In this document: positions 5,659 to 7,236 of the stretch, piece after piece
Position numbering within the stretch: position 1 is the first letter of the stretch
How the letters are laid out: each line of letters opens with the position of its first letter
From: Candidatus Omnitrophota bacterium
GTDB lineage: Bacteria; Omnitrophota; Gorgyraeia; Duberdicusellales; 4484-171
Direction: 5' to 3'
Assembly: GCA_030631705.1 (NCBI GenBank)
Contig: DAOVKQ010000027.1
Coordinates: forward strand, 1-7,236
DNA: 7,236 bases
Notes under the pieces: generated by a model
What the model was told of the DNA's origin: nothing
What the model saw: the letters and a program-made list of their open reading frames with translations, nothing else
Databases searched by the model: none
Made by a program: the position numbers and the translations under genes

Positions 5659-5695
5659 AAAATAGGGCAAAGGAATTATCCTTTGCCCTATTTTT
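5659..5695 (-). terminator. Rho-independent terminator of the porin gene (probably bidirectional)
   Basis: A 16-bp perfect stem, arms 5659-5674 and 5679-5694, closes a 4-nt loop (ATTA). The core is AGGGCAAAGGA and its complement. On the minus strand the stem is followed by a T-rich stretch (TTTTCTTATTTT, counting the last stem bases), and on the plus strand by a run of T ending at 5695. It begins 28 nt after the porin stop codon, the expected place. Confidence 0.92.
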
Positions 5696-5722
5696 AATCA
5701 ACAAATTTTTCAAATCCTTTTC

Positions 5723-7057
5723 TTAATACTTAAACGCTATTTCCGCGCTGGCAAATGTAGCCGGATCTGAAGTATCTACATAAAAATCTTGCGGTATAAA
5801 ATACCAATATTTAAAGCTAGTGTTAATATTTTTGTTGATTTTGTATTTTATGGCAAAATAAGGGCAATGGCCTCTTACATAACCGTCACCTCTATATGCA
5901 CTACCCCCGGCTAATTTTTCAAACGCTACTGCGTAATCATAACCTAAGGTAACCGAAGTCTTCTTAAAAGGAGTAAATGTAGCCATAAGCCGGTACAGTT
6001 GTATATTCGTCCAGTCAGCAAACGTTTTTTTCTCTGTAGACTTAAATATGTAGCCAATAACAGCATTAGGCGTAGGCAAGCGCTGATAAATCGCTTTCCA
6101 GCCTTCATTTTTGGAAGTGTCGGGATCATCACCGGAAAGAAAGAAGCATCCCGCGGTGAATTTAGGCTTCCATGCCGCGTCTTTCATTGTGTAATCTATA
6201 TACGCATGGCCGCCCCAAGCTTCTAAATTATTACCGCCATTCTTGCCGTCTTGATAGGCTAACTGCAACCTTAATGTTGTGGCATCATCTAACTTATACT
6301 TAAGGTAGGAGCCTATCATATCCAACTCTGTCTTGTTGTCATATTTTTCAGACATATTGAAATAATAAGGCTCCACATAAAGCTTATCGTTGACTTTGCT
6401 TTTTAGGACAATACCGAATGCCTTATTATCAGACAAGTTGAGTTTTTGCCCCTTCTGTTGGTTAAAACGGGAAAACTTATTGTCCTGATAGTCATTGTCA
6501 ATAACGATGAAGTCAAGAGTATTGGCATCGTCTATTGCCCAGCGCGCCCTTATAGCGTCAAAAAAGAAACTTCTGGAACCGTCTGCTCCAGTACCATCAA
6601 TAAGAATAAACCCGTTGGCATACTGGCCTTTAAAATCCTGGCGCCCGATCTTCAAGGTAACATCGGAATCAAGAATATTCTTTAATTCTAAATAAAAATT
6701 GTCGAAAAATAATTCGTGTATTTCATATGTTGTATCCTTGTTTTTCCCAACGGTATTAGCTCCATAATAAACCTTGGGCCGGCTTTCATTAGTTAATTTC
6801 ATAAAGAAATTGCCGCCTTCGGTAAAACCTAATTCTCCTAAATTAAGTTTACCCCATACTGAAGTCTTAATGCGAAAATAGTTTCTTTTATCGCTTTCAT
6901 CATCATCGTTAAGGTTAAAATAGTTATCCGCATACTCCCAGCGCAAACGTTCAAAGAAACCTACTTTTAGATTCATCCCTTCTCCAGCGAAGGAATACTG
7001 AGAAATTCCCGCTAAAAGGAGCACAACAAAAAAACCCAAAATTAGCTTCCTGTTCAT
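5723..7057 (-). CDS. Alginate-export-like outer-membrane beta-barrel porin, 444 aa
   Basis: Secreted outer-membrane channel, substrate unknown. The start is set at the ATG at 7057 (MNRKLILGFF) because a full ribosome-binding site GGAGGTGA (7062-7069) sits just upstream. The longer in-frame version from 7090 would add 11 residues that encode this site. A classic signal peptide follows: N-terminal R-K, hydrophobic 5-18, and likely cleavage after SFA (residue 24). The mature chain is rich in alternating, aromatic-ended strands and ends in SAEIAFKY, with a terminal aromatic residue as expected for barrel insertion by Bam. KVGFFERLRWEYADNYF near the N-terminus, and LKIGRQDF followed by FFFDAIRARW in the middle, fit the alginate-export porin family (PF13372 from memory). 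The family name does not prove that alginate is the substrate. Monocistronic, with its own promoter and terminator. Confidence 0.85.
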   Translation of the reverse strand: MNRKLILGFFVVLLLAGISQYSFAGEGMNLKVGFFERLRWEYADNYFNLNDDDESDKRNYFRIKTSVWGKLNLGELGFTEGGNFFMKLTNESRPKVYYGANTVGKNKDTTYEIHELFFDNFYLELKNILDSDVTLKIGRQDFKGQYANGFILIDGTGADGSRSFFFDAIRARWAIDDANTLDFIVIDNDYQDNKFSRFNQQKGQKLNLSDNKAFGIVLKSKVNDKLYVEPYYFNMSEKYDNKTELDMIGSYLKYKLDDATTLRLQLAYQDGKNGGNNLEAWGGHAYIDYTMKDAAWKPKFTAGCFFLSGDDPDTSKNEGWKAIYQRLPTPNAVIGYIFKSTEKKTFADWTNIQLYRLMATFTPFKKTSVTLGYDYAVAFEKLAGGSAYRGDGYVRGHCPYFAIKYKINKNINTSFKYWYFIPQDFYVDTSDPATFASAEIAFKY

Positions 7058-7061
7058 GACT

Positions 7062-7069
7062 TCACCTCC
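7062..7069 (-). promoter_or_regulatory. Ribosome-binding site deciding the porin start
   Basis: Minus-strand GGAGGTGA is nearly the full anti-Shine-Dalgarno complement. The GGAGG core is 7 nt from the ATG at 7057. No such site precedes the ATG codons at 7090 and 7087, so the shorter protein with its signal peptide at the very N-terminus is preferred. Confidence 0.9.
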
Positions 7070-7110
7070 CTCCAAATCTCTAACCATCATTACCGGATAC
7101 TGCTAGTAAA

Positions 7111-7140
7111 ATTTTAGCATAATCCGCAAAGAGATGTCAA
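7111..7140 (-). promoter_or_regulatory. Strong extended -10 promoter for the porin gene
   Basis: Minus strand: perfect TTGACA (7135-7140), 18-nt spacer, then TGCTAAAAT with TAAAAT at 7111-7116 (5 of 6) and an extended TG. Predicted start is near 7104, giving a leader of about 47 nt. It is the best promoter match in the window, which fits an abundant outer-membrane protein. Confidence 0.82.
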
Positions 7141-7185
7141 GTACTTATATCCTTTTTATATCTTTTATATTCTTATATTCTTTTC
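7141..7185 (-). promoter_or_regulatory. A-rich phased tract upstream of porin promoter (possible UP element or bent DNA)
   Basis: Directly upstream of the -35 box, the minus strand reads as successive units GAATATAA, GAATATAAAA, GATATAAAAAG and GATATAAGTAC, with steps of roughly 8, 10 and 11 bp. Helically phased A-tracts just upstream of a -35 box are typical of UP elements bound by the RNA polymerase alpha subunit, or of intrinsic curvature. Sequence pattern seen; function inferred. Confidence 0.5.
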
Positions 7186-7194
7186 TAATACTAC

Positions 7195-7236
7195 CTATAG
7201 TATATAGGGTGTTTTCTTATGCTAACTATAGTATAT
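7195..7236. repeat. Two copies of CTATAGTATAT, 31 bp apart
   Basis: Copies at 7195-7205 and 7226-7236 are identical over 11 bp; the second touches the window edge and may extend beyond it. The first lies within a dyad, CCTATA-GTA-TATAGG (about 7194-7208). The step of 31 bp is about three helical turns. They lie 55-96 bp upstream of the porin -35 box, so they could be regulator-binding sites, but the AT-richness makes chance possible. Confidence 0.4.

Larger units (their letters stand above)
5372..5722. other. 351-bp non-coding spacer between cheW and the porin gene
   Basis: No coding frame was recognised here. From left to right it holds: the cheW leader and promoter (5372-5467); an AT-rich possible hairpin with AAAATTTGG and CCAAAATTTT arms (about 5474-5500); a stretch of AATAACCA-type words and a compound inverted-repeat element (about 5504-5650); and the porin terminator (5659-5695). 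The cheW and porin genes are in the same orientation but are separated by this terminator, so they are probably independent units. Confidence 0.7.

Noticed and set aside
5999..6695. Several plus-strand open frames of 66-79 codons
   Set aside because: All lie antisense within the porin gene, without ribosome-binding sites or recognisable products.
7186..7209. T7-promoter-like string (TAATAC followed by CTATAG and ending in GGG)
   Set aside because: Words and order are similar, but the spacing and middle bases differ, the stretch is AT-rich, and there is no phage gene in the window. Treated as coincidence.
1..7236. CRISPR array, tRNA/rRNA genes, insertion sequences, toxin-antitoxin or defence genes
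   Set aside because: No regularly spaced direct repeats, no cloverleaf or rRNA signatures and no transposase or defence-type coding frames were seen on either strand.

Overview
The window looks like chromosomal DNA of an AT-rich, Gram-negative (diderm) bacterium. It carries an outer-membrane beta-barrel porin with a signal peptide, chemotaxis and c-di-GMP signalling proteins, and intergenic spacers with degenerate inverted repeats built from TTGGTTATTG-, CTTCGG- and CGAAGG-like words. From memory such spacers and such porins are common in uncultured lineages such as Omnitrophota and relatives. That placement is a weak inference, because no marker gene for taxonomy is present. Eight protein genes are supported, one of them cut by the window edge. 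No tRNA, rRNA, CRISPR array, transposase or phage gene was seen.

Positions 1-2718 (minus strand) hold a housekeeping block read as shikimate kinase (aroK), then dprA, then topA. aroK and dprA overlap by 8 nt. topA lies 85 nt beyond dprA and has its own plausible promoter. topA runs off the left edge, so only its first 416 codons are present.

Positions 2719-2858 are a divergent promoter region. To the right, on the plus strand, lie a CheC-like phosphatase and, 6 nt later, a receiver-GGDEF protein (2862-4433). Both proteins have telling active-site changes. The phosphatase keeps one of its two catalytic motifs. The receiver lacks its acidic Mg-binding pair and its conserved Thr/Ser, and the GGDEF signature reads GGDDF.

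Positions 4434-4581 are a convergent spacer with a hairpin. Positions 4582-5371 (minus strand) hold cheW followed by a PilZ-domain gene, overlapping by 8 nt. The two convergent operons therefore place a chemotaxis scaffold, a c-di-GMP receptor, a CheY-P-phosphatase-type protein and a c-di-GMP-synthase-type protein side by side, without cheA, cheY or a receptor in view. A small signalling module linking chemotaxis and c-di-GMP is the most interesting hypothesis here.

Positions 5372-5722 are a 351-bp non-coding stretch with the cheW promoter, a compound inverted-repeat element and a strong terminator for the porin. Positions 5723-7057 (minus strand) encode an alginate-export-like porin with an excellent extended -10 promoter, preceded by an A-rich phased tract. 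The right edge holds two copies of an 11-bp CTATAGTATAT repeat.
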